Positions 1 through 5,780 of a stretch of DNA of 8,488 nucleotides are shown here, one piece after another. Below the pieces are notes generated by a model. It made no database searches. It was not told where the DNA came from and saw only the letters and a program-made list of their open reading frames with translations. A program made the translations under genes and the position numbers. The stretch is taken from NCBI GenBank assembly GCA_030740295.1, contig JASLXP010001171.1:1-8488 (forward strand). Reading direction: 5' to 3'. Origin of the DNA: Planctomycetota bacterium. Lineage in GTDB: Bacteria; Planctomycetota; PUPC01; JACPCR01. Each line of letters opens with the position of its first letter. The stretch's first letter is position 1.

Positions 1-2
1 GC

Positions 3-545
3 AGAAGAGAGGCTATGGAGTTTCTCAAAAGCGAGTCCACCCAATGGAGATTGCCCGACATCCAGGGGCGACTGCCCGTGCACATCGCGGCCGAAAACGG
101 GCATGCGGACCTGATTCCGCTGGTCCTCGATAGGAAGAAGAAAGATGTGCATGTGCAGGATAAAACCGGCGCCACTCCGCTGCACCTTGCCGCGGCAAAG
201 GGCCACAATGCAGCGATGGAAGCCCTCGTTGCACTGAGGGCCAGGACGAAGGCCGAAGACGGGGCCGGCCGGACGCCACTCCATTATGCGGCGCGCACAA
301 ATCAGCACGGGGCAGTCGAATGGCTGATCAAGCGCAAGGCATACGTTCGCGCCAAAGACGATGCAGGGCTGACCCCTCTCCACACCGCAGCACGTCACAA
401 TGCAACAGCCGCGGCAGAATCGCTCCTGGCCACCAAGGCAAAGATAAACGAAGAGAGCGAAGAGGATCGGACGCCTCTCGACGAAGCCAGAGAGCGCGGC
501 CACGAGGAGATGATCTCTTTGTTGAAGTCAAAGGGAGCGCGGTGA
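3..545 (+). CDS. Ankyrin-repeat protein, probably 5'-truncated by the window edge
   Basis: This is a run of ankyrin repeats, which form stacked helix-turn-helix units that bind other proteins; the partner cannot be deduced. Counting from the ATG at 15, repeats cover residues 15-48, 49-81, 82-114, 115-147 and a shortened one at 148-176. Each repeat has the consensus start D-x-x-G-x-TPLH-x-AA, for example GATPLHLAA, GRTPLHYAA and GLTPLHTAA. The frame stays open to the left edge. The codons before the ATG (R-R-E-A), read with the following MEFLKSEST, look like the second helix of an earlier repeat, so the Met at 15 is probably internal and the true start outside. An AG-rich stretch (5-12) before the ATG could be a ribosome site but sits only two bases away. 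No signal peptide or membrane segment is visible. The TGA stop is at 543-545. Confidence 0.85.
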   Translation, partial: RREAMEFLKSESTQWRLPDIQGRLPVHIAAENGHADLIPLVLDRKKKDVHVQDKTGATPLHLAAAKGHNAAMEALVALRARTKAEDGAGRTPLHYAARTNQHGAVEWLIKRKAYVRAKDDAGLTPLHTAARHNATAAAESLLATKAKINEESEEDRTPLDEARERGHEEMISLLKSKGAR

Positions 546-669
546 TGCTCCGCCTCATCGAGAACCCGCCTAATCCTTTCGAATCGCAGGCCGGGGCCGC
601 AGCAGATGAAACTGTTCTGAATGAGGGAACTCATCGAGTGCTGGGGCAGTCAATTGTGGACGGAAGGTG

Positions 670-675
670 TATAAT
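670..675 (+). promoter_or_regulatory. Candidate -10 box upstream of the Uma2 gene
   Basis: A perfect TATAAT lies 52 bases before the Uma2 start, in the 182-base gap after the ankyrin gene. No good -35 box lies at the right distance: the 17-bp position (647-652) reads CAGTCA, matching three of six, and a TTGTGG at 654 is too close. A small hairpin, ATGAG-GGAA-CTCAT, lies just upstream at 621-634. A chance match cannot be excluded. Confidence 0.3.
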
Positions 676-727
676 CCGATTCAATATCTCTCGTATCGTA
701 CGGTAAAACGCTCTTTTTGAGGGCCAG

Positions 728-1426
728 ATGATTACTCAAGCCACTGCACCTTCAACTTCAGACGTTGTCTATCCGGACAGCGACGGTGAGCCCATGGCGG
801 ATAACACTCTCCAATACGAATGGATACACACCATCAAATCAGGTCTCGACAACGTATTCGCGGATGACCCGGATGTCTTCGTAGCCGGCGACCTCCTGTG
901 GTATCCGGTTGAGGGCGACAACAAGACGCGCACTGCGCCCGATGCTCTAGTCGCTATCGGCAGGCCCAAAGGGTATCGGGGATCGTACCGGCAATGGGAG
1001 GAGGCGGGGATCGCTCCCCAGGTAGTATTCGAGGTTCTCTCCCCGGGCAATCGTCCGGCTGAGATGGCCAGGAAGCGAGACTTTTATGAAGAGCATGGGG
1101 TTGAGGAGTATTACATCTATAACCCGAACGGTCCGCAGATCGAGGGTTACATTCGCCGCGACGGCAGACTCGAGGAAATTCCACAGATGCATGGCTGGAT
1201 CAGCCCACGTCTCGGTATTCAATTTGAGCTCGTTCCCGGCAGCGATCTGACGATTCGCGAACCTGACGGCTCCCCATTCATGACCCACCAGCAGGTGATT
1301 CAAGCCAGAGACGCGGAAACCGAGCGAGCGGACCGAATAGCGGCCAAAGCGGACCGGCTTTCAGCCAAAGCGGACCGCCTGGCGGCCAAATTGAAGGAGA
1401 TGGGAATCGATCCGGACGAAGTTTAG
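728..1426 (+). CDS. Uma2 family (DUF820) PD-(D/E)XK endonuclease-like protein
   Basis: This 232-residue protein belongs to the Uma2/DUF820 family, which has a restriction-endonuclease-like fold and is usually annotated as a nuclease; its biological role is poorly known. Family signatures are clear: YPDSDGEPMADN at 15-26, VAGDLLWYPVEG at 52-63, APDALV at 70-75, GSYRQWEE at 85-92, FEVLSPGNR at 101-109 and GVEEYYIYNP at 124-133. Likely active-site residues are D72 and E102, with K116 as a candidate third ligand; this is assigned by family pattern and not tested. Residues 196-226 form a charged heptad-like tail, with ADRIAAK, ADRLSAK and ADRLAAK in tandem, probably a coiled coil. The ATG at 728 follows a GAGGG ribosome site at 719-723 and is supported by the family's usual N-terminus. 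These proteins often occur in many copies per genome, so this may be one of several. Confidence 0.92.
   Translation: MITQATAPSTSDVVYPDSDGEPMADNTLQYEWIHTIKSGLDNVFADDPDVFVAGDLLWYPVEGDNKTRTAPDALVAIGRPKGYRGSYRQWEEAGIAPQVVFEVLSPGNRPAEMARKRDFYEEHGVEEYYIYNPNGPQIEGYIRRDGRLEEIPQMHGWISPRLGIQFELVPGSDLTIREPDGSPFMTHQQVIQARDAETERADRIAAKADRLSAKADRLAAKLKEMGIDPDEV
1328..1390 (+). repeat. Three tandem 21-bp repeats inside the Uma2 gene
   Basis: Three imperfect 21-bp units (1328-1348, 1349-1369, 1370-1390) each begin GCGGACCG and end GCCAAA. They encode the seven-residue units ADRIAAK, ADRLSAK and ADRLAAK. Unit length equals one heptad, so gain or loss of a unit would lengthen or shorten a coiled coil without shifting the frame. 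Divergence lies in the middle of each unit. Confidence 0.85.
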
Positions 1427-1504
1427 CCCGTGGGTACGCTGGCGGATCTGGAGGTCTTGACAGCGCTGGCCAAATGTGGTGCTTGCGAGTCCATTGGGTC
1501 CGCT

Positions 1505-1533
1505 GCAAACTGGGCCAGAACACCCCAGTTTGC
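1505..1533. promoter_or_regulatory. Perfect 10-bp inverted repeat upstream of the ParA-Rieske gene
   Basis: GCAAACTGGG (1505-1514) and CCCAGTTTGC (1524-1533) are exact reverse complements separated by nine bases. The element lies between the Uma2 stop and the preferred ParA start, about 80 bases before that start. It is not followed by a T-run (next bases CTGTATTAAC), so a classic intrinsic terminator is unlikely. It could be an operator, for example for ParA autoregulation as known in other par operons, or an RNA stem in the leader. Its function is inference. Confidence 0.6.
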
Positions 1534-1557
1534 CTGTATTAACTGCCCTGCCAATCT

Positions 1558-1581
1558 TGAGGTGTGTATCAATCCACCTCA
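1558..1581. promoter_or_regulatory. Second inverted repeat (7-bp arms) upstream of the ParA-Rieske gene
   Basis: TGAGGTG (1558-1564) and CACCTCA (1575-1581) are perfect inverted arms around a ten-base loop. A shifted pairing, GGTGTG (1561-1566) with CACACC (1580-1585), is also possible. So is GTATCA (1566-1571) with TGATAC (1600-1605), which would bring the structure to within a few bases of the GTG at 1613. If transcribed, the overlapping alternatives could affect ribosome access to the weakly marked ParA start. This is read by eye; no folding energy was computed. Confidence 0.45.
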
Positions 1582-1612
1582 CACCCGATCACTGACACCT
1601 GATACTGGAACC

Positions 1613-3025
1613 GTGCGCATAGCAATCATCAACCAAAAGGGCGGAGTCGGAAAGACCACCACCGCGGTCAATCTGGGCGCGGCTCTTGCCCGGTGCGGGC
1701 TCCGCGTTCTGCTCGTTGATATCGATCCTCAGGCCAACCTCAGCCTCCACGTCAACATCGACATCTATGGCATCGAGCATTCCATTTACGATGTCCTCAT
1801 TGGGGAAAAGAAGATTGAGGAAGTGGTTCACGAGACCTCCGTCGAGAATCTTCACGTCCTCCCCTCAAATATCGATCTGTCCGGCGTCGAGGTCGAGCTC
1901 GCCTCAGCCATGGCTCGCGAACACATCCTCAAAGAAGCCCTCGAGCAATACCTTGCCGACGGAGATCAACAGCGGCACGATGTTGTCATCATGGATTGCC
2001 CACCATCGCTCGGCCTGCTGGCCATCAACGCACTGACCTCGGCTCAGCACGTCCTGATTGCGCTTCAAGCGGAATTCTTCGCGCTCCAGGGAATGTCCAA
2101 ACTGGTCGAGGTCGTGAAGCTCGTGCAAAAGCGGCTGAATCCCGATTTGAATCTGTTCGGCATCGTCGGCTGTATGTACGACACGCGCATGAAGCTCACC
2201 GAAGAAGTCATGAATGAAGTCCGAAGCTACTTTGGCGACCAGCTCTTCGAGAGCGTCATCCACAAGAACGTCCGCCTCAGCGAGGCCCCCAGCCACGGCA
2301 AGACCATATTTGAATACGACCCCACCTGCCGGGGAGCAGGGGACTATGCAAGCGTCGCTGCGGAGTTCATTCGCCGCGCCGCGGGTCTTTTGCCGGAAGT
2401 CGAAGCTCCCGCGCCGCAGGCCGCAGACGAGGTCAGCGAAGAACAACGCCAGGCCTCTATTCAGAAAAAACGTCTGGCAGCACTGGCAAAGGCCCGGGCC
2501 GCAAAGAAAGCAAAGGCCGAAGCACGGGTAAGACAAGAGGAAAAGGAAGAGAGCCAGGAATCGGAATTACACAAACAAGGTGGGTCTGAGGAGTCCGAAG
2601 GGTCTTCGACCACTGAGACAACCCCAACACCCAACACTCCATCTCCGCCCCCCCCTCCCACACACCCATCGCCAACACCTCCATCCCCTCCTGAAAAAAC
2701 GCGCATCGCCGCCTCCGCACAGCTCGCGGAAAACGCCACTATCACATTCACATTTGATTCTTCAGAAGGCGAGCAGGGAGGTTTCGTCTTTCTTCGCAGC
2801 GGTCAGTATTACGCCTATCAGAATACCTGCGCGCACATGTCGCTATCACTCGATATGGAAGATAACGACTTCTTCACTGTGGACGACGACCTGCTTCAGT
2901 GCAAAACGCACGGCGCGGTCTACGTGCCGGAAACCGGCGAATGTGTTGGTGGGCCGTGCATAGGTGAGTGGCTTCACAAACTGAATCTCGAAGTGCGGCA
3001 GGGCGAGGTATTCCATGTTCGGTAG
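1613..3025 (+). CDS. ParA/Soj-type ATPase fused to a C-terminal Rieske-like [2Fe-2S] domain
   Basis: This 470-residue protein has two parts. Residues 1-259 are a complete ParA/Soj ATPase of the kind that moves DNA or protein cargo over the nucleoid. They show the deviant Walker A KGGVGKTT at 9-16 (signature K9, catalytic K14), LLVDIDPQ at 33-40 with D38, Walker B VVIMDCPPSLG at 124-134 and NVRLSEAPSHGK at 219-230. Residues 260-335 are a Lys/Ala/Glu-rich linker and 336-361 a Pro/Ser/Thr-rich one. Residues 370-470 are Rieske-like, with C406-x-H408 and C430-x2-H433 as cluster ligands and GECVGGPC at 442-449. The GTG at 1613 is chosen because ParA proteins start at this beta strand. The frame is open back to a GTG at 1430, but that stretch holds inverted repeats and does not resemble ParA. 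No ATG, GTG or TTG precedes the Rieske part after a TTG at 2390, so separate translation is unlikely. No ParB gene is adjacent. Domain calls are firm; fusion function is unknown. Confidence 0.88.
   Translation: MRIAIINQKGGVGKTTTAVNLGAALARCGLRVLLVDIDPQANLSLHVNIDIYGIEHSIYDVLIGEKKIEEVVHETSVENLHVLPSNIDLSGVEVELASAMAREHILKEALEQYLADGDQQRHDVVIMDCPPSLGLLAINALTSAQHVLIALQAEFFALQGMSKLVEVVKLVQKRLNPDLNLFGIVGCMYDTRMKLTEEVMNEVRSYFGDQLFESVIHKNVRLSEAPSHGKTIFEYDPTCRGAGDYASVAAEFIRRAAGLLPEVEAPAPQAADEVSEEQRQASIQKKRLAALAKARAAKKAKAEARVRQEEKEESQESELHKQGGSEESEGSSTTETTPTPNTPSPPPPPTHPSPTPPSPPEKTRIAASAQLAENATITFTFDSSEGEQGGFVFLRSGQYYAYQNTCAHMSLSLDMEDNDFFTVDDDLLQCKTHGAVYVPETGECVGGPCIGEWLHKLNLEVRQGEVFHVR
2648..2667 (-). other. 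Potential G-quadruplex / C8 homopolymer in the proline-linker coding region
   Basis: The plus strand reads a run of eight C, then T, CCC, ACACA, CCC. The minus (template) strand therefore carries four G-tracts of at least three with short loops, fitting the usual four-tract quadruplex pattern. It lies in an almost G-free coding stretch (about 2619-2692) for the proline-rich linker. The C8 run is also a possible slippage or sequencing-error site. Formation in the cell is untested. Confidence 0.35.
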
Positions 3026-3070
3026 GCACCAAGCGTGAATCAGTTTTTGCTACGGACTGGCGACGTCATC

Positions 3071-3100
3071 GTGACGCGGATTGCCAATTCGGTCTAGAAT
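3071..3100 (+). promoter_or_regulatory. Candidate sigma70-type promoter for the DUF4838 gene
   Basis: GTGACG at 3071-3076 (four of six against TTGACA) and TAGAAT at 3095-3100 (five of six against TATAAT) are 18 bp apart, in the 183-base gap before the DUF4838 gene. The -35 overlaps a small inverted repeat, CGTCA-TCG-TGACG (3064-3076). The -10 directly abuts the palindrome at 3101-3114. The leader would be about 100 bases. This is a weak consensus match. Confidence 0.35.
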
Positions 3101-3114
3101 GGACGAATTCGTCC
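3101..3114. promoter_or_regulatory. Perfect 14-bp palindrome, candidate operator
   Basis: GGACGAATTCGTCC is identical to its reverse complement. Its place directly after the candidate -10 box, covering the expected transcription start, is typical of a repressor operator. As RNA it could instead form a five-pair stem with an AATT loop. The regulator is not identifiable from this window. Confidence 0.5.
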
Positions 3115-3121
3115 GTTTGGT

Positions 3122-3140
3122 GCCGGATCAGCAGTCCGGC
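3122..3140 (+). other. Stem-loop in the DUF4838 leader (first)
   Basis: GCCGGA (3122-3127) and TCCGGC (3135-3140) form a perfect six-pair stem around a seven-base loop. It starts eight bases after the palindrome. No T-run follows, so it does not look like a terminator. Confidence 0.45.
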
Positions 3141-3167
3141 CTGCGACAGTTGCCGTCATTCGTCACT

Positions 3168-3187
3168 GAGATTCCGAAGGGGATCTC
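3168..3187 (+). other. Stem-loop in the DUF4838 leader (second), just before the start codon
   Basis: GAGATTCC (3168-3175) pairs with GGGATCTC (3180-3187) over eight positions, one of them G-U, closed by a GAAG tetraloop. It ends 21 bases before the ATG at 3209. No clear ribosome site lies between stem and ATG, and the only AGGGG-like run is inside the stem. TATACACG follows, so it is not an intrinsic terminator. The bases ATTCGTC at 3158-3164 could alternatively pair with 3102-3108 in the palindrome. Confidence 0.45.
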
Positions 3188-3208
3188 TATACACGCTCTG
3201 CCGACTTA

Positions 3209-5740
3209 ATGAAAAAAACGAACCCATTTACTCCTGCGGTTCTCCTTCTGTGCATTGCGTCCCTTTCTGCCGAGCCTGACTGGGCGGTTGGTTACGTGGG
3301 AGATGTGAAACACCATCGCAAGAAATTTAATGTTTCAAAAGTGGCAGAGCTCTTCGCCCGGTATCTGTCGCGAGTCCTAGATACGGATGTGCAGACTGCG
3401 CCATGGGAAGATGCGGAAGGAAAAAACCTGTTCCTGATCACGGACGCGAGACATGCCCCGGCGGAGATTGCATCTGAGTTAGATGACAAACGCCTCGACG
3501 CGTTTGTCATCCGTTATCCATATATTCACAAGGGCAGGAAAGTCTGTCTCATCGTCTCGCATGATTCGCACGGTTATGACTTTCCGGTCTATTACTTCCT
3601 CACGAAGTATGTGGGCGTTCATTGGGTAGGGCCTGGTGAAGTCGGCGAGGTGGTTCCTTTGAATCCAGGCTGGAAAATGCCGGACAAGATTGCCGATCTT
3701 GAGAGCCCTCATTTTGAGATGCGACACTGGGGGGATTACAGTTTTGACCACGCGCGCCCACTCCTGGCTGGAAGTATTCGCATGGGCTTTCACCATGCTT
3801 TCGGCGCCATCTATTCGCCGAAAAAATACGCTGAGACTGACCCGGACGTCTACCCCCTGATCGAAGGTAAACGTCGAGTCCCATCCGTTGACTCCGTTCA
3901 CACGGCGGGCTGGCAGCCGTGCGTAGGCAATCCAAAGGTCCAGGAAATCGCGGTCAGGCACGTCCTGGAAACCTTCAAGAAGAATCCGCACACGGCAAGT
4001 GTGAGTTTGAGCGTCAACGATGGCGCGGGCAATCATTGCATGTGCGAGCGCTGCACAGCCATGGACGCGAAGGATGCCTTCACCGACCCGCTCAAGCCCA
4101 ATTTGAGCGATCGCTATTTCCGTTTCTACAACAGGATTATCAAGCGTGTGCTCGAAGTTAATCCCAACGCTTACATCGCCGTTCTTGGCTACGGCCCATG
4201 CGGCAAACCTCCTCGTGAAATCAAAATCCACGATCGCATAGTTGTCTTTATCTCGACGGGCGCAGACCCGGCCCAATTCAAATCAGCGGGCGGGGCTTCG
4301 TCTCTATACCATTACCATCTCGATAATGCGTACCCGACTATCCGGCATTATCCCCACATGATTGCGCAGTATCTGCGTGAGTCTCAGGGCCTGGGCGGGA
4401 TGGGCTACTATGCCCAGATCGAGCACTGTTGGGCTGCCGGCGGGCCCAAGGCTTATGTGCTGGCGCACCTGCTCTGGGATGTCAACAGTGACGTCGATGC
4501 CTTGCTCGATCAGTACATGCGGTTGGCATTCGGTGAGCGCGCCATGACGGCCATGCGCGCTTACTTTGACCGATGGGAAGAGATATACGTTCGTGAAACA
4601 AAGGAACACCACCCCTATCAGACGATCAGAGCCTGGGGTTCCAACCACCTCAAGAAATTCAAATTCCTGGAGTGGGACGATCTCAAGTTCATGGACGCTG
4701 CAATCGCCATCGCCCTGAAGGCGAAGATGACTGAAAAGCAGCGGACGCGCCTGAAATTCTTCGTGACTTACTACCAGTGGCTGCGAACCAGCGCGGCTCA
4801 ATACCTGATGGCCGAGGACTTCTCAAAAGCCGGCTGGCTCGCGTCGCGACCTGCATCGGAGGTGATTGCCGAGATCGAGGAGAGCATCAAGCTGACGGAA
4901 GAATTCGACCGCATGTGGAGCGACAGTATCGCGCCGGACCGAACGGGCTGGCTGTTGAATCAGAAGAGCCGCCTCATCAAAGCAGTCGAGCAGGGACGAA
5001 GGTATTACGACTCACTTCTGGTCGATCCCATTCGCGCAGAATTGGAGACGCATCTGGCCAATGGCATCGGCGACGCTTTGCAGTTCATCTCGGCGGCTGA
5101 AAAGAAACCTGTGGAATTTTGGAAGAGGGAACTTGCCAGGCGGCCGGCTCTGGAGATGTTTATCCAACCGGAGATCAATCGGCTGCAGGGGATCGTACCC
5201 AGGAACTTTCTGGCCAATCCCGGTTTCGAAGGGGGTGAGCCGGGGGACGCCACTCCCGGGAATCCACCGAAGCTGCCCGGCTGGTGGTTCTACGATCGTG
5301 TCGGGATGGTTGCAGGCTCAAAAGCGGTTTACGGCTGGGAGAAGAACGGTCGAAAGAATTCCAAGTGCATCGGCTGCGGCCCCGGCAAGTACCCGGGTCT
5401 CCGTGGCTTCGTGAAACTGCCGCCCGGCAGGTTTCGTTTTGCTTTCTGGTACAAAACTAAAGGCCGCGGCTTACCTGTCCCTGTGAATCTGTTCCGCATG
5501 AGCGATGACGTCAGGATCGAGACACTGACGAGTGCGAAGGCGGTCAGAAAACTGGCCAACGATCAGTATCTCAAATTCCTCCGGCGTTCGTGGCCCCCGA
5601 CCGACGGCGAGTGGCAACGGGTAGTTCAGACCTTCAAGCTCGACAAGGGTTGCATCATCGAAATCGCCCTGGAGCCGTTCTTCATGGAGGATGGCGCCTG
5701 GACGTGGTTCGACGATATCGAGATGGTAAAGCTGTATTAA
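3209..5740 (+). CDS. Secreted DUF4838 domain protein, glycoside-hydrolase-like, with C-terminal carbohydrate-binding-like module
   Basis: This 843-residue protein is probably exported and acts on polysaccharide outside the cytoplasm; its substrate is unknown. Residues 1-21 look like a signal peptide: KK, a hydrophobic stretch PAVLLLCIASL, then a likely cut after SLSA. Residues about 40-150 resemble the N-terminal module of alpha-glucuronidase-type hydrolases, ending in FPVYYFLTKYVGVHWVGPGE. The DUF4838 region follows, with GWQPC at 234-238, SVNDGAGNHCMCERC at 268-282 (C277, C279 and C282 perhaps a metal site), MGYYAQIEHCW at 398-408 and a helical part starting LLWDVNSDVDALLDQY. From N666 to the end is a beta-sandwich-like module, opening NFLANPGFEGG and closing WTWFDDIEMVKL, like CBM4/9-type binding domains. 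The ATG at 3209 is set by the signal peptide; no good ribosome site precedes it. DUF4838 proteins are common in PVC-group bacteria. The catalytic residues cannot be named with confidence. Confidence 0.88.
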   Translation: MKKTNPFTPAVLLLCIASLSAEPDWAVGYVGDVKHHRKKFNVSKVAELFARYLSRVLDTDVQTAPWEDAEGKNLFLITDARHAPAEIASELDDKRLDAFVIRYPYIHKGRKVCLIVSHDSHGYDFPVYYFLTKYVGVHWVGPGEVGEVVPLNPGWKMPDKIADLESPHFEMRHWGDYSFDHARPLLAGSIRMGFHHAFGAIYSPKKYAETDPDVYPLIEGKRRVPSVDSVHTAGWQPCVGNPKVQEIAVRHVLETFKKNPHTASVSLSVNDGAGNHCMCERCTAMDAKDAFTDPLKPNLSDRYFRFYNRIIKRVLEVNPNAYIAVLGYGPCGKPPREIKIHDRIVVFISTGADPAQFKSAGGASSLYHYHLDNAYPTIRHYPHMIAQYLRESQGLGGMGYYAQIEHCWAAGGPKAYVLAHLLWDVNSDVDALLDQYMRLAFGERAMTAMRAYFDRWEEIYVRETKEHHPYQTIRAWGSNHLKKFKFLEWDDLKFMDAAIAIALKAKMTEKQRTRLKFFVTYYQWLRTSAAQYLMAEDFSKAGWLASRPASEVIAEIEESIKLTEEFDRMWSDSIAPDRTGWLLNQKSRLIKAVEQGRRYYDSLLVDPIRAELETHLANGIGDALQFISAAEKKPVEFWKRELARRPALEMFIQPEINRLQGIVPRNFLANPGFEGGEPGDATPGNPPKLPGWWFYDRVGMVAGSKAVYGWEKNGRKNSKCIGCGPGKYPGLRGFVKLPPGRFRFAFWYKTKGRGLPVPVNLFRMSDDVRIETLTSAKAVRKLANDQYLKFLRRSWPPTDGEWQRVVQTFKLDKGCIIEIALEPFFMEDGAWTWFDDIEMVKLY

Positions 5741-5755
5741 CCAGACAGGGACCGT

Positions 5756-5780
5756 TGCTTCCGGTTTCAGACCGCAAGCA
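5756..5780. terminator. Imperfect hairpin between convergent genes, possible bidirectional terminator
   Basis: TGCTT-C-CGGT (5756-5765) pairs with ACCG-C-AAGCA (5771-5780): nine pairs, one C-C mismatch and a five-base loop. It overlaps the lactonase stop (5767-5769) and lies 16 bases past the DUF4838 stop. The gap between the two convergent genes is only 26 bases, so a shared signal would be economical. Neither side has a T-run, so intrinsic termination would be weak. Confidence 0.3.

Noticed and set aside
554..638. Nine-base direct repeat CTCATCGAG at 554-562 and 630-638 as an attachment-site pair.
   Set aside because: Too short, with no integrase or tRNA nearby; chance is adequate.
1430..1612. 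A 61-residue N-terminal extension of the ParA protein containing CGAC and CINC, resembling a zinc ribbon.
   Set aside because: ParA proteins begin at the VRIAIINQKGG strand. The GTG at 1430 has no ribosome site, and the stretch holds perfect inverted repeats typical of non-coding control DNA. It stays possible if homologues conserve the cysteines.
1904..2536. A 210-residue minus-strand open frame over the ParA gene, and similar long antisense frames at 947-1303, 3479-4276 and 4304-4801.
   Set aside because: They mirror the strongly supported plus-strand genes in GC-rich codons and show no recognisable domain.
3081..3100. TTGCCA at 3081 as the -35 for the TAGAAT at 3095.
   Set aside because: The spacer is only eight bases, far below the 16-18 needed.
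3209..3271. Reading the DUF4838 leader peptide as a lipoprotein signal because of LLLC at residues 12-15.
   Set aside because: There is no small residue before the cysteine as a lipobox requires, and a normal signal-peptidase site follows at SLSA.
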